DNA of 64,000 nucleotides from LMUY01 sp965199105. Its GTDB lineage: Bacteria; Pseudomonadota; Alphaproteobacteria; Acetobacterales; Acetobacteraceae. The DNA is taken from the NCBI GenBank assembly GCA_965199105.1, contig CBDAQO010000002.1:806001-870000 (forward strand), in the 5' to 3' direction. The position numbers and the translations under genes are program-made. The notes beneath the pieces were generated by a model. The model made no database searches. It had not been told where the DNA came from and was given only the letters and a program-made list of their open reading frames with translations. Shown one piece after another: positions 47,998 to 57,591 of this stretch; the first letter of the stretch is position 1; every line of letters starts with the position of its first letter.

Positions 47998-49358
47998 GTG
48001 TTCCCCGCAGGCGCGGGGATGAACCGGCTGGCTTGCTACCGCCTAGGAGGCTGCACCAGTGTTCCCCGCAGGCGCGGGGATGAACCGACGGCTCTGGTCG
48101 TCATCGTGACCGAGGTTTCGTGTTCCCCGCAGGCGCGGGGATGAACCGTCATACACCTGGCCGGCCGAGACGCTGAAGTAGTGTTCCCCGCAGGCGCGGG
48201 GATGAACCGGGCAAGGTCCAGGCACACAGCCGCATCTTGGAGTGTTCCCCGCAGGCGCGGGGATGAACCGTCCTGATACTGCGACGACGAAACCGCACCA
48301 CGGTGTTCCCCGCAGGCGCGGGGATGAACCGCACAGCGCCGCGAGCAGCACGAAACGCAACGCGTGTTCCCCGCAGGCGCGGGGATGAACCGGACGGCTC
48401 GATCTCCACGACCGACCGATGGGAGTGTTCCCCGCAGGCGCGGGGATGAACCGCTGATCGACCAGCTATCCGGTCCGATGTCTTCGTGTTCCCCGCAGGC
48501 GCGGGGATGAACCGGGTGTCTCCTATGTGCTAAGGCGGGGAGCCGGGTGTTCCCCGCAGGCGCGGGGATGAACCGTGCAAAAGGCGATTATCACGGGCGG
48601 CGACAACGTGTTCCCCGCAGGCGCGGGGATGAACCGCTTCCCGACCTGGCCCGCATCGTGGTGGCGATGTGTTCCCCGCAGGCGCGGGGATGAACCGGCA
48701 TATCGTCCATTCCCAAATGGGCAAACAGCGTGTTCCCCGCAGGCGCGGGGATGAACCGAACCCTTATGAGCAGCCTTTGATCGGGAACACGTGTTCCCCG
48801 CAGGCGCTGGGATGAACCGGCCCAGGTTGGTCCGAGCCGTGGACGGGCTCGGTGTTCCCCGCAGGCGCGGGGATGAACCGCATGTTCGGCGAATGGCGCT
48901 TGTTGGGCGAAAGTGTTCTCCGCAGGCGCGGGGATGAACCGGACGGCCTAGGGATTAGGCATTTCACGCTCATGTGTTCCCCGCAGGCGCGGGGATGAAC
49001 CGCGGCCAGCGCGTCCTCGTCCACGGTCAGATGAGTGTTCCCCGCAGGCGCGGGGATGAACCGCTTGATAGGTCCCACCTACCGTTCGAACCTCGGTGTT
49101 CCCCGCAGGCGCGGGGATGAACCGACGTGGAAATCCAGGGGGGATGGCTTGCGGCCGTGTTCCCCGCAGGCGCGGGGATGAACCGCGCCCGAGGTTTACG
49201 ACAACGTGGCGGGCACCGTGTTCCCCGCAGGTGCGGGGATGAACCGCCGATTGAAGACCGGCAAATCTTGTTCAGCACGTGTTCCCCGCAGGCGCGGGGA
49301 TGAACCCGAGACCCGCTAGACCTCTGTAACGTTGCAAATGTGTTCCCCGCAGGCGCGG
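47998..49358 (+). CRISPR. type I-E CRISPR array, 22 full repeats and one truncated
   Basis: 29-bp repeats beginning GTGTTCCCCGC and ending GCGGGGATGAACCG recur every 61 bp exactly (47998, 48059, 48120 ... 49279), giving 22 spacers of 32 bp. The hairpin CCCCGC/GCGGGG is the Cas6e site. Repeat variants appear only towards the distal end: 48791 (GCGCTGGG), 48913 (GTTCTCC), 49218 (CAGGTGCG), 49279 (ends CCCG). The last copy at 49340 keeps only its first 19 bases (to 49358). Spacer targets were not identified. Confidence 0.98.
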
Positions 49359-49371
49359 TGGCAATCACACT

Positions 49372-51118
49372 GAATTTCGGGTTCTCCCGCACTTTGCGTG
49401 CTGTTTGGCCTTGTACTTTGGCGGTAGATCGAGGAGAGGGCGGATTCACGTCCATGGTGGTCTGCCCGTGTCGTCTTCCCTCCTGTGCATCGTACCCGCC
49501 ACGCTCGACATCAGCCGCATCGTGCCGACCGCTGGCCATGTCACCATCGACGCTGGCCTGGCCCGGAGCGTTGTAGACTGTCCGGGATGCAGCCTGCCGT
49601 CCCGACGTCTGCATAGCCACTATCCCCGCGTATTAAGCGATCTGCCGTGGCAAGGGCGGCTGACCACGATCCGGGTCACGACGCGGCGGTTCCGATGCTT
49701 GAACTCTGCATGTGCTCGAAGGACCTTTGCTGAACGGCTGGGTTTAGTCGCTCCAGCGTCGGCGCGCCGAACGGCCCGGCTCGGTGATCTGCAGCGTCAC
49801 GTCGCATTTGCTCTCGGTGGTGAGGCCGCTTCAAGGCTGACAGAACGGCTTGCCATTCCAACCAGCCCGGACACGCTGCTGCGCATGGCAGCCAAACCTG
49901 TGGTGGCGGAGACACCGCCGCCGACGCCGAAGGTTTTTGGTGTTGACGACTGGGCTTGGAGAAGAGGACATCGCTACGGTACCATCCTTGTCGACCTCGA
50001 GCGCAACCAGGTTGTGGATTTGCTACCGGATCGCCAGGCCGAGACACTCGCAGCGTGGCTTCGTCAGCATCCTGGGATCGAGATCGTTGCCCGCGACCGC
50101 GCGGGTGCCTACGCCGATGGGAGCCGCCAGGGCGCCCCAGAGGCGGTTCGAGTATCCGACCGCTGGCACCTGCTGCGCAATCTTGGCGATGCCGTCCGAG
50201 CCATCGTCGACCGGCACCATGGCGATCTCCGCCATGCTGCCAAGCAGATGGAGCATCTAATCTTAACGCCGTCAGCCGAGGGGGCGTGCTCGGAACCCGC
50301 CATTCCCACAGTGACGAAAGCGCAACGCCGCAGGCAAGACGCGCATGCCAGACGCCACGATCGCTACCAGGAAGCCGCGCGGCAACGGGCGGCCGGAGCC
50401 TCTATTTCGGCGATCGCCGCCTCGCTCGGTTCGGAACGCAAGACGGCGCGCGGCTGGCTCCGAGCTGGCAAGGCGCCCCTGTGGCGCAAACCGCCGCAGG
50501 GCAGCATCCTGACCCAGCATGAGGCCTACTTGGCCAAGCGTTGGGCCGAAGGTTGCCGCAACGCCGCCCTGTTATGGCGCGAGTTGATGGCGCTCGGGTT
50601 CTCGGGGCGGCCCGGGATCGTCCGGAAGTGGGCAGAGGGCCGGCGCAAAGCGGAGCCGCGAACGGATGGGAAACCGACCAGTGTGACCGGCCAACTCCCA
50701 GCCAACTGCCGACTGGCCCGACTACTGATGACCGATCATGATGTCCTGCCAAAGGCTGAACGCGACCTTGTCGCCACGCTGTTGGATCAAGTCCCGCACG
50801 TGTCGGCCGCGATCACAATAGCAAAGCAGCTAAACGCGCTGCTCCGCCGCAAGACGTCAGAAAGCCTCATGGCCATCCTTGACGCGGCGGTCGCAACGCC
50901 GCTGAAAGACTTCGCTGCGGGCCTGCGTTGGGACATCGCCGCCGTCCAAGCCGCGCTCGACTTGCCGTGGACCACAAGCCCAGTCGAGGGCCAGATCAAC
51001 CGGCTGAAGATGTTCAAGCGCACCATGTATGGCCGTGCCGGGTTCCCACTCCGCCGTGCTCGTGTCCTCTACGCCGCTTAGCCAAACAGCACGCAAAGTG
51101 CGGGAGAACCGAATTTCG
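49372..51118 (+). mobile_element. ISL3-family insertion sequence with 8-bp target duplication
   Basis: The element spans 49380-51110 (1731 bp). Its ends are near-identical inverted repeats beginning GGTTCTCCCGCACTTTGCG and continuing to TGTTTGGC, about 30 bp. It is bracketed by the exact direct repeat GAATTTCG (49372-49379 and 51111-51118), an 8-bp target duplication as expected for ISL3. Intact ends, duplication and transposase indicate recent insertion, 13 bp beyond the truncated last CRISPR repeat. Confidence 0.93.
49405..51081 (+). CDS. ISL3-family transposase
   Basis: A transposase of up to 558 residues. The N-terminal zinc finger DCPGCSLPSRRLHSHYPR with CARRTFAERL and the catalytic segments VFGVDDWAWRRGHRYGTILV, EIVARDRAGAYADGSRQGAP (DDE Asp) and the final SPVEGQINRLKMFKRTMYGR with catalytic Glu match TnpA of ISL3. 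The true start may be one of the internal ATG/GTG codons near 49450-49540. It appears uninterrupted, so likely active. Confidence 0.9.
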   Translation: MALYFGGRSRRGRIHVHGGLPVSSSLLCIVPATLDISRIVPTAGHVTIDAGLARSVVDCPGCSLPSRRLHSHYPRVLSDLPWQGRLTTIRVTTRRFRCLNSACARRTFAERLGLVAPASARRTARLGDLQRHVAFALGGEAASRLTERLAIPTSPDTLLRMAAKPVVAETPPPTPKVFGVDDWAWRRGHRYGTILVDLERNQVVDLLPDRQAETLAAWLRQHPGIEIVARDRAGAYADGSRQGAPEAVRVSDRWHLLRNLGDAVRAIVDRHHGDLRHAAKQMEHLILTPSAEGACSEPAIPTVTKAQRRRQDAHARRHDRYQEAARQRAAGASISAIAASLGSERKTARGWLRAGKAPLWRKPPQGSILTQHEAYLAKRWAEGCRNAALLWRELMALGFSGRPGIVRKWAEGRRKAEPRTDGKPTSVTGQLPANCRLARLLMTDHDVLPKAERDLVATLLDQVPHVSAAITIAKQLNALLRRKTSESLMAILDAAVATPLKDFAAGLRWDIAAVQAALDLPWTTSPVEGQINRLKMFKRTMYGRAGFPLRRARVLYAA

Positions 51119-51160
51119 GCCCATCTGTGCTGATGAATTCTGGCCCACCCTCCGGTCGAT
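51119..51160. repeat. probable IS-end remnant with two near-identical direct repeats
   Basis: GAATTTCGGCCCA (51111-51123) and GAATTCTGGCCCA (51135-51147) are imperfect direct repeats 24 bp apart, the multiple-repeat layout of IS21-family ends. The ISL3 element is inserted in the first of them. They lie at the breakpoint between the CRISPR array and the truncated cas5c. Confidence 0.45.
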
Positions 51161-51501
51161 AATGGCGTGGCGCAGGCCGCGGGGCCGCACCCCTTTGTTC
51201 GCCTCCCGGCCAGGTCGCCGCTTGCCATGGCGCGTTTGGCGAGCGCGGCGCTGGCCCTGACGCCCACCTCGTTGCGGCGAAAGGATTGGAAGCGAATGGG
51301 CTGGAGCACATGGATGCGGTCCACCACCCAAACGATCGCAGGCTTCCAGTGCACCGCTTCGAGGATGCCGCGGTCGGCGGAAGGCGGCGGCACGTCGTAG
51401 GACACGCGCTGCGCCTTCATTTCGGGGCGGGTGAGACAGGCACGCTCGCCCCAGACGTGCAGGCGGACTCCATAGGCCACGGTTAACTCCAGGATTAACA
51501 T
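51150..51501 (-). pseudogene. truncated type I-C cas5 (cas5c/cas5d)
   Basis: The minus-strand frame begins near 51501 and reads AYGVRLHVWGERACLTRPEM, KAQRVSYDVPPPSADRGILE, AVHWKPAIVWVVDRIHVLQP and IRFQSFRRNEVG, the highly conserved N-terminal half of Cas5c, the subunit that also processes crRNA in type I-C. After about residue 85 the frame loses similarity (a shifted frame resumes with RPRGLRHAIID) and the gene ends at the IS remnant. The cas8c, cas7 and later genes expected downstream are absent. Confidence 0.8.
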
Positions 51502-51848
51502 CCGAACCTAGCTTAAAGGTTTGATTGCGCAACAGGGGTATCTGCTAAATCAGGCAGACACCCCCTCGCCCTGCGAGCGACTGACTTAGGCTTAACATTT
51601 CGATCCACCGCGTCATCAGTCCCGACCTGTTGGAGGCTCCAATTCGAGAACAACCTCCAGGCCTGAACGGCAGGCCCGAATTCAAAGCCGAAATCGCCAG
51701 ACTTTTCGCATCCAGACCTCCATGCATGCGCCATCCTGACCGGCAGCTCCCAGATTTGTCGAGTATGCTCATTCCAGCGATATGATTTAGATTGAACGAA
51801 GGACATTATTGTATCGTGTGCCGGCGTCAGGAGTCGCGAGGAAGCCTT
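51502..51848. other. spacer between cas3 and cas5 remnants of the I-C locus
   Basis: About 347 bp without recognisable coding; somewhat AT-richer than its surroundings. In intact I-C operons cas3 and cas5 are close, so this stretch may be inserted or decayed sequence. Confidence 0.5.
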
Positions 51849-54119
51849 TCAAAACACGTTGCTAGCGCTTTCCCGCCGCGTTGGATCAAACACGCGCAGC
51901 CCGGTAGTGGCATCGTATAGCGCGTCGTCCTCGAACCGCAGCAACGCCTCGCCGAGTGTCGGATGCACGGCGCGCAGCACATCGGTAGCCCGCCAGGTCC
52001 GGTATACGTCCAGCAGCACGGGCACCGCGTAGCGCTGCAGCGCTCGAAGGCGTTCACGGGATGGACCAGCGGCGGCCATCCCCCCAGACGCGCCTGGGCT
52101 TCCCCATCCTCTGGCCCCGCACCAGAGGCGCGATGACCGCCGGCTCGTCGTTATCGATCATCCGGAAGGCGCGGGCGATGCTGTCGAAGTCGAAGCGCCC
52201 TTCCCGCCCGGCCGCCGCGATGCGCCCGAGGGTCGGAAAGCGCACCCCCTCAAGCGTCGCCGAGTCGAAGAACGTGTCGCCACGAGTGGCATACAGCTTG
52301 CGGAAGTAGGCCCGTATTGCCCCGGGTAGCAGCGGGTCCTCGAACTGCGAGGCGATCGCGGTGGCGCATTGCGCAGGCAGCACAAGCTCCGCAGGTGGTT
52401 TCGCGGCGGCAGGTCGGAACACCACCACGCGGCCCAGCGCCGGGTGCAGCTCGCCCTAACGGTTGCACCGCCCCGCCGCCTGCGCCACCGAGTCCAGCCC
52501 GGTCTCCGCCCGCCACACCTCAGGAAAGGAGCAGTCCACCCCGGCCTCCACCAACGAGGTCGCGACCAACCGGACGGGCAGCCCCTCCTTGAGCCGCAGC
52601 TTGATCTCGGCAAGCTTCAGGCTGCGGTGGCGCGGGCACATGTAGGTGCAGAGGTGCGTCGCGCCCTCCATGCCTCGGATGTGGCCGAAGAGGTCAAAGG
52701 CATGGCGGCGGCTATTGACGATGCAGAACATCTGCCGCTGCGCCGAGAAGCGCGCCACGATCGCCCCGTCCTCCACTGGCTCGGAGAGCCATTCCACCGT
52801 TGCCGCCGCAGCCGGGTGAACAGCGCCGGCGAGTCCGGCGCCAACTCCCGGCCCGGTGGAAGGTCGAGCCCGGCGGCCAGCCCGTCCTCCGTTCGGCGGA
52901 CCGCTGGCTGCGTCGCCGTGCACAGCACCGTGCTGAAGCCGTAGTTGCGCCCCAAATCGTCTAGCGGCGCGAGGCAGGGGGACAGAAGGCGTAACGGCAG
53001 GCTTTGCGCCTCGTCCAGCACGATCACGGCGCGTGTCAGGTTTGCAGCTTGCGGCAGCGGGAGGTGCGGCTGGCGTAGAGGCTCTCGAAGAACTGCACGG
53101 AGGTGGTGACCACCACCGGCGCGTCCCAGTTCTCCGCCGCACGCCGCATCCGCTCCCGGTTGCCGCATTCCTCCTGCCAAGCTCGCCCGGCATCCTCCCA
53201 GTCGAAGCTCGCGTGATGCTCCAGCACGCCTTCAGGGCCGAGCGCCTGGCGGAACACGTCAGCGGTCTGCTCGATGATGGAGGTGAACGAGACCACGTAG
53301 ATCACTCGCCGCAACTCGTGCCAGGCCGCGTGTTCCAGTGCGAACCGGAGCGAGGTGAGCGTCTTTCCGCCGCCGGTCGGCACGGTGAGCGTGAAGAGCC
53401 CGGGGGGCATCGCCGCCTTGGCCACGGCGTGGTCGTGGATGGCGGAGCGCAGCGCGTTCAGCGGCGTGTCCTCCACCGCTCCCCCGGAGGTGAAACGCCG
53501 AAGCCAAAGGAGCAGCTCCGCCGGGCCGAGCGTGCTGCCGCGCTCCACGGCTGCGCCTTCGGCCTTCGCGTAGAAGCATTCTGTGGCATTGAAGTCGGCG
53601 TCCACCAGGGAGGAGAACACCATGCGGGTCAGGAACGCGGCCTCGAACCAGCGATGGCGGCTCCGCGCGGTGAGCTGGTCCGGGCGGAGCGCCGATGCAT
53701 CCGGCAACGGCCCGGCGTGAGCTTCCCAGCCGGCATAGTCCGGGATGGTCGTTCGCAACTGATTAAGCCGCCCGTCGAGCCGCCCGGCATCGGCGAGGCC
53801 GGCATGGTGCCCGGCAATCGCGTAGGCCAGGGCGCGGGCAAGGGCGGGGGAGATGCCGCCGAAGCACTCCACTGCCTGGTGCGCGCCCGCTGTAGAGTGG
53901 TCGCAGCGCGGGCTTGTGCCTGGCGCGCGGATGTAGGCCTGGAAGGCGGCGGATACCTTGCCCAAATCGTGCAACTGGCCGAGCAGCTCGCCGACGCGCT
54001 CTCACCCGAGCGGCCGCTTTCCGGGCCGCCAGCTTCGCCACGGCCGCGGCATGGGCCTCAAGCGGCTCCCAAGTCGCCTCGGGCAGCCCGGCGCGGGAAT
54101 CGGCGTAAATCTCCCTCAT
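51849..54119 (-). pseudogene. cas3: type I-C cas3, multiply frameshifted
   Basis: Pieces of one Cas3 run in order through changing frames: MREIYADSRAGLPEATWEPL from 54119; shift near 54000; LHDLGKVSAAFQAYIRAPGT (HD), GHHAGLAD and VPTGGGKTLTSLRFALEHAA (Walker A) to about 53040; shift; VIVLDEAQSLPLRLLSP and TATQP; shift near 52810; LVATSLVEAGVDCSFPEVWR and SVAQAAGRCNR; an in-frame TAG at 52456-52458 where relatives have Glu; GELHPALGRVVVF; shift near 52060; the C-terminus ends at 51849. At least four frameshifts and one nonsense codon make it non-functional. Confidence 0.9.
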
Positions 54120-54367
54120 CTGAACGGCGCACAGAGCTTGCCTCGCACCATAGCAAACTCCGCGGTATAGACCGGACGCTTGCGGTCGCCTGGCGCACGT
54201 ACTGGTTATCGTTGACCTTGGCGACCGGAGCGTCGATCTCGTCGTGCACGGGCCGCTGTGATCTAATGGTCACGCGCAGACCTTTCAGCGGAGCTCGACA
54301 AGTTGATTGAAGCGGCTTCTATTTTGCGGTTGGCAGGGCGATTAACCCTCAGCGTCGTGGACCATTT

Positions 54368-54490
54368 TTATCGCATCCGGATACCGAAACCGCCCGGGGT
54401 GGCGACATAGGTGATATCCGCCACCCAGAGCTGGTTCGGGCGCTCGGGAACAAGATTGTTGGCCTGGTCGGGGTAGGTCGGTCGCGATGC
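54368..54490 (-). pseudogene. IS3-family transposase OrfB fragment
   Basis: About 40 codons reading PERPNQLWVADITYVATPGG, the conserved start of the IS3 OrfB integrase core (first catalytic Asp in ADITYV), then a premature stop after GIRMR. Upstream and downstream parts are missing. It lies 44 bp inside the right attachment repeat. Confidence 0.7.
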
Positions 54491-54533
54491 CGGGTCAACA
54501 TGTGACCGGCGGCAGAGTCAACTGTCGGTGGTT

Positions 54534-54551
54534 TCCTGTCCCCGCAACCAA
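54534..54551 (+). repeat. attR-like direct repeat of the tRNA-fMet 3' end
   Basis: TCCTGTCCCCGCAACCAA is identical to 37132-37149. It has no tRNA around it (upstream bases GTT do not continue the T-arm), so it is an isolated copy, as left by integration of an element into tRNA-fMet. Confidence 0.75.
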
Positions 54552-54659
54552 ATCAATCATGACCGGAGCACTCGACCGCTTGGCAATCACGTCAAGCTCG
54601 ACAATCACGCCACGAGCCAGCGCGGCCTCGCAGCCCGCGCTGACGCCATTTCGCCGCGA

Positions 54660-55745
54660 TCAGCGCAGGATGATCGCAACCCTGCGGTTCTGCGGCTCCC
54701 GAACGCCGGGTGCGGTGGGAACCAATGGGCGCGTGTCGCCAAACGCCTGAATGTCGATCGCCGTCTTGGCAACACCATCGCGCACCAATTCGGCCGCCAC
54801 CGTTTCGGCCCGGCGAAGCGACAACGTCTGGTTGTAGGCGGGGCTGCCAGAACGGTCCGCATTGCCCTGCACCTCAATCCGCGTCGTCTGAACGCGGGTG
54901 CGTGCCTGCGCCGCCTCGGCGACGATTTGCCGCGCGCGGTCGGTCAGGTCGCTTCGATCCCAATCGAAGAATACCAGATAGGTCCGTGCGGCGGCCGGCG
55001 CAGGCGCTGCAGGATTCGGCACCACGGAGACGGGTCGGGGCGCCGGCTGAAACAAGGCATAGCGCAAGCCGAGCAGGATGCTGTGGTTGAAGTTGGAACT
55101 GTAGGAGATCTTCTCGTTGATGGCGGGGATGGAGGCGACGCCCGACGGGAAAATGTCCGTGCGCCCGGTGTTGGCCAGGCCAAGAAACCGGTACTCGACC
55201 GTAAGAGAGAGATGCGGCACGAAGGCAATTGGAAAAGCGACGCCGGCGATCGCCTGGTAAGCCGCGGAATTCGTTCGGCCATCGTGGACATCGCGATCCT
55301 GCCACTGGTAGCCCGCCCCTGCCCCCACGTATGGGAAGATGTCCGGAGAGCCGACGCCGATGTCGTACAACACGTTCACCATCGGCCCGAAGGTTTGCTG
55401 GTTGAGGTGCGTCGCGGCCGACCGCTGGTTGTAGCGGTCGTCGCCCTCCACCTCGAGCCGCAGGCCGTTACCAAGCCCGTAGCCGACGCTGCCGACCGCC
55501 ACGCCGCCGGCGTCGAAGTTGTAGTTGCTGCGTGATGAGCCGTTTTCACCAGGCTCCGTGATCGAGCGCCCGCCTCCCACTGGGACGCTGTAGGCGCGTT
55601 GCGAGAAGGCTTCGGTGACCGTCTCCGATTGCAAGAAGTTACCGCCCGCTCCGGCGCCGATATAGACCCCGGTGACGGGCTGAGCCATCGCTGAAAACGA
55701 CAGGCCGAGTGTGGCTGTGGTGGCAAGCAGGGCAAGGCGTCGCAT
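54660..55745 (-). CDS. OmpA-family outer membrane protein
   Basis: A 361-residue protein. Signal peptide MRRLALLATTATLGLSFSAMAQ; an N-terminal beta-barrel of about 210 residues (VYIGAGAGGNFLQSE, then VTEAF; FPYVGAGAGYQWQ; HLSLTVEYRFLG); a Pro/Ala linker PAAPAPAAAR; and a C-terminal OmpA peptidoglycan-binding domain with VFFDWDRSDLT, IEVQGNADRSGSPAYNQTLS, then LRRAETV, and QAFGDTRPLVPT. The ATG (complement 55743-55745) has AGGA about 10 bases upstream. It probably tethers outer membrane to peptidoglycan. It lies just outside the island's right end. Confidence 0.92.
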   Translation of the reverse strand: MRRLALLATTATLGLSFSAMAQPVTGVYIGAGAGGNFLQSETVTEAFSQRAYSVPVGGGRSITEPGENGSSRSNYNFDAGGVAVGSVGYGLGNGLRLEVEGDDRYNQRSAATHLNQQTFGPMVNVLYDIGVGSPDIFPYVGAGAGYQWQDRDVHDGRTNSAAYQAIAGVAFPIAFVPHLSLTVEYRFLGLANTGRTDIFPSGVASIPAINEKISYSSNFNHSILLGLRYALFQPAPRPVSVVPNPAAPAPAAARTYLVFFDWDRSDLTDRARQIVAEAAQARTRVQTTRIEVQGNADRSGSPAYNQTLSLRRAETVAAELVRDGVAKTAIDIQAFGDTRPLVPTAPGVREPQNRRVAIILR

Positions 55746-56110
55746 CAGCAAAGTTCCTGCAAGGTGATGCTGCTATCTCGGAGAATCATCACGAAAGCGC
55801 AAGGGTGCCCGGTTGCCTACCTCGCCCGCTTTGCTGCATTGCAATCCTCTGTCGTAAAGTAGCCACATCCTAAACACTCCCGGCGCAGCTTTTACCGGGT
55901 GTTTGGTCTCGGTGTTCCCGCTTCCCTCCCGGACAGCCTCAAGGCGCACGCGCCCACTTCCGTGTTGGCATACAACGTCGCCGAACACCGCAGAGCGACC
56001 CACCACGAGCCTGAAATCCGCCGGAGCTCAGACCAGCTCCCAGAACATGAACGTGCGGGCAGACATCAAGCGCATCGCCGGTCTCCCGTTTGAGCGGGCG
56101 TGAGCGCTCG
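55746..56110. other. intergenic region, nothing recognised
   Basis: 365 bp between the OmpA gene and the aminotransferase fragment. It should contain the OmpA promoter on the minus strand; no gene or repeat was recognised. Confidence 0.5.
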
Positions 56111-56428
56111 TCAGTGCAGGCGCGTCCACTCGTCCAGACCTTCGCGCAACGACGCCTCGAGGATCTCGGCCGCCCGATCGATCTCGGATGCAGAGACTGT
56201 CAGCGGCGGCGCGATCCGCCACACCGAGCCGCGCTCCGAACGGCGGCGGATATTCATGCTCAGCCCGCCCTCCAGGCACTTGCGGGTCGTGATCGCTCCA
56301 AGTTCGTGTGCCGGCGTGCGGGAGACACGGTCGGTCACGAGTTCGACGCCGGTCAACAGCCCGAGGCCACGCACGTCCCCAACGACCTCGTAACGTTGCT
56401 GCAGCGACCGCAAGCGTTCACGCAAGTA
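56111..56428 (-). pseudogene. class III aminotransferase, C-terminal fragment
   Basis: The minus frame from about 56428 reads LRERLRSLQQRYEVVGDVRG, LGLLTGVELVTDRVSRTP and WRIAPPLTVSASEIDRAAEI to the stop at 56111. This is the last 100 or so residues of a PLP-dependent fold-I (class III) aminotransferase. The N-terminal three quarters, including the PLP lysine, are missing; the break coincides with the IS630 end. Confidence 0.8.
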
Positions 56429-57588
56429 ATACCAAGACTCACTGAATGTGACCCATTGCCCAATCGCGTAGTCCGATGGACATGACACGCCAAGGCTGGT
56501 CGACCAGTTGGTTCCAGGCGTAGCAGCAGTGGTCGACGATGGCGTCGTAGGAGGGGAACACGCGGTTGGACAGCCAGTTGTCGCGCATGAACTGCCAGAC
56601 GTTCTCGACCGGGTTCAATTCGGGGCACTTGGCGGGCAGCGGCACGATGGTGATGTTGAGCGGTATGGCGAGGCGGTCGGACGTGTGCCACCCGGCCTGA
56701 TCGACCAGCAGCACGCAGTGCTTGCCCGGTGTGACCCTGGCGCCGATTTCCGCCAGGTGCAGGCCCATTGCCTCGGTGTTGCACCAGGGCAGGACGAGAC
56801 CGGCGGCGGTGCCGGTTTCGGGGCAGATGGCACCGAAGATGTAGGTGGACGCCGTGCGCTGGTCCTGCGGTGCCGAGGGGCGCGTGCCTCGCCTGGCCCA
56901 ACGCCGGGTTATCTTGTTCTTCTGGCCGATGCGGGCCTCGTCGCCAAACCAGACCTCTATGTCGGTGACATCGATACCCTGATCGCGCGCGACCTCGTCC
57001 AGCACGGCTGGGAAGCTTTTTTAAAGCGCTCAATGGCCCCTTCGGCCTGAGCATGGTGGCGCGGGCGGGCCGACAGCTTGCGATAGCCCAGTGCACGCAG
57101 CTCGCGGCTCATGGTCTGCTTGGCGATGCTGATCCGGAACTCCTCCCATACCCACTGGCACAGGTCGACGATCCGCCAGCGCACCACCCCATGGACGGCC
57201 GGGGGTCGGGCCGCTTTCGATGATCGCCACCAACGCCGCACGGTGGGCCGTGTTCAGCAGAGACGGTTGACCCGGCGCCTTGCCGTCGATGAGCCCCTCC
57301 GGGCCGCGGGCATTGAGTTTGATCACCCAGTCCCGGACGATTTGCAACGTGACGCCGCCAATCCTGGCCGCCTCCGTACGGCTCGCCCCATCGTAGATGG
57401 CGGCCAATGCCAACAGCCGCCGTGCTTGCCCAGCGTCCATCGCTCGTCGGGCCGCCAGCCGAAGACCCGCAGCATCAAAATCCGTCCGAAGGGGAAGTGC
57501 CATGGTGAACCTCGTCGTTCACCACCTCGAATCAGAACCGAACCGCGTCGGGCAAGCCCCAGAGTCACGCACTCAGAGACTTGGTATA
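56429..57588 (-). mobile_element. IS630-family element, transposase frameshifted
   Basis: Imperfect terminal inverted repeats begin ATACCAAG at both ends (56429 inward; 57588 inward on the other strand) and continue with CTC/TGA blocks. The transposase is in three frames: HTH part MALPLRTDFDAAGLRLAARR from 57503; the middle HGVVRWRIVDLCQWVWEEF to IERFKK; and the DDE part WFGDEARIGQKNK to CPELNPVENVWQF ending 56439. The change near 57017-57025 is at A AAA AAG, a canonical -1 slippery site; the one near 57205 is at a CCCCC run and looks like an indel. Confidence 0.85.
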
Positions 57589-57591
57589 AGC

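Noticed and set aside
48036..49620. Minus-strand frames with repeated SSPRLRGT/FIPAPAGN peptides
   Set aside because: These are translations of the CRISPR repeats, not tandem-repeat proteins.
54058..54273. 71-codon minus frame upstream of the I-C cas3 start
   Set aside because: No recognisable family; it overlaps the cas3 5' end in another frame and lacks a ribosome-binding site.
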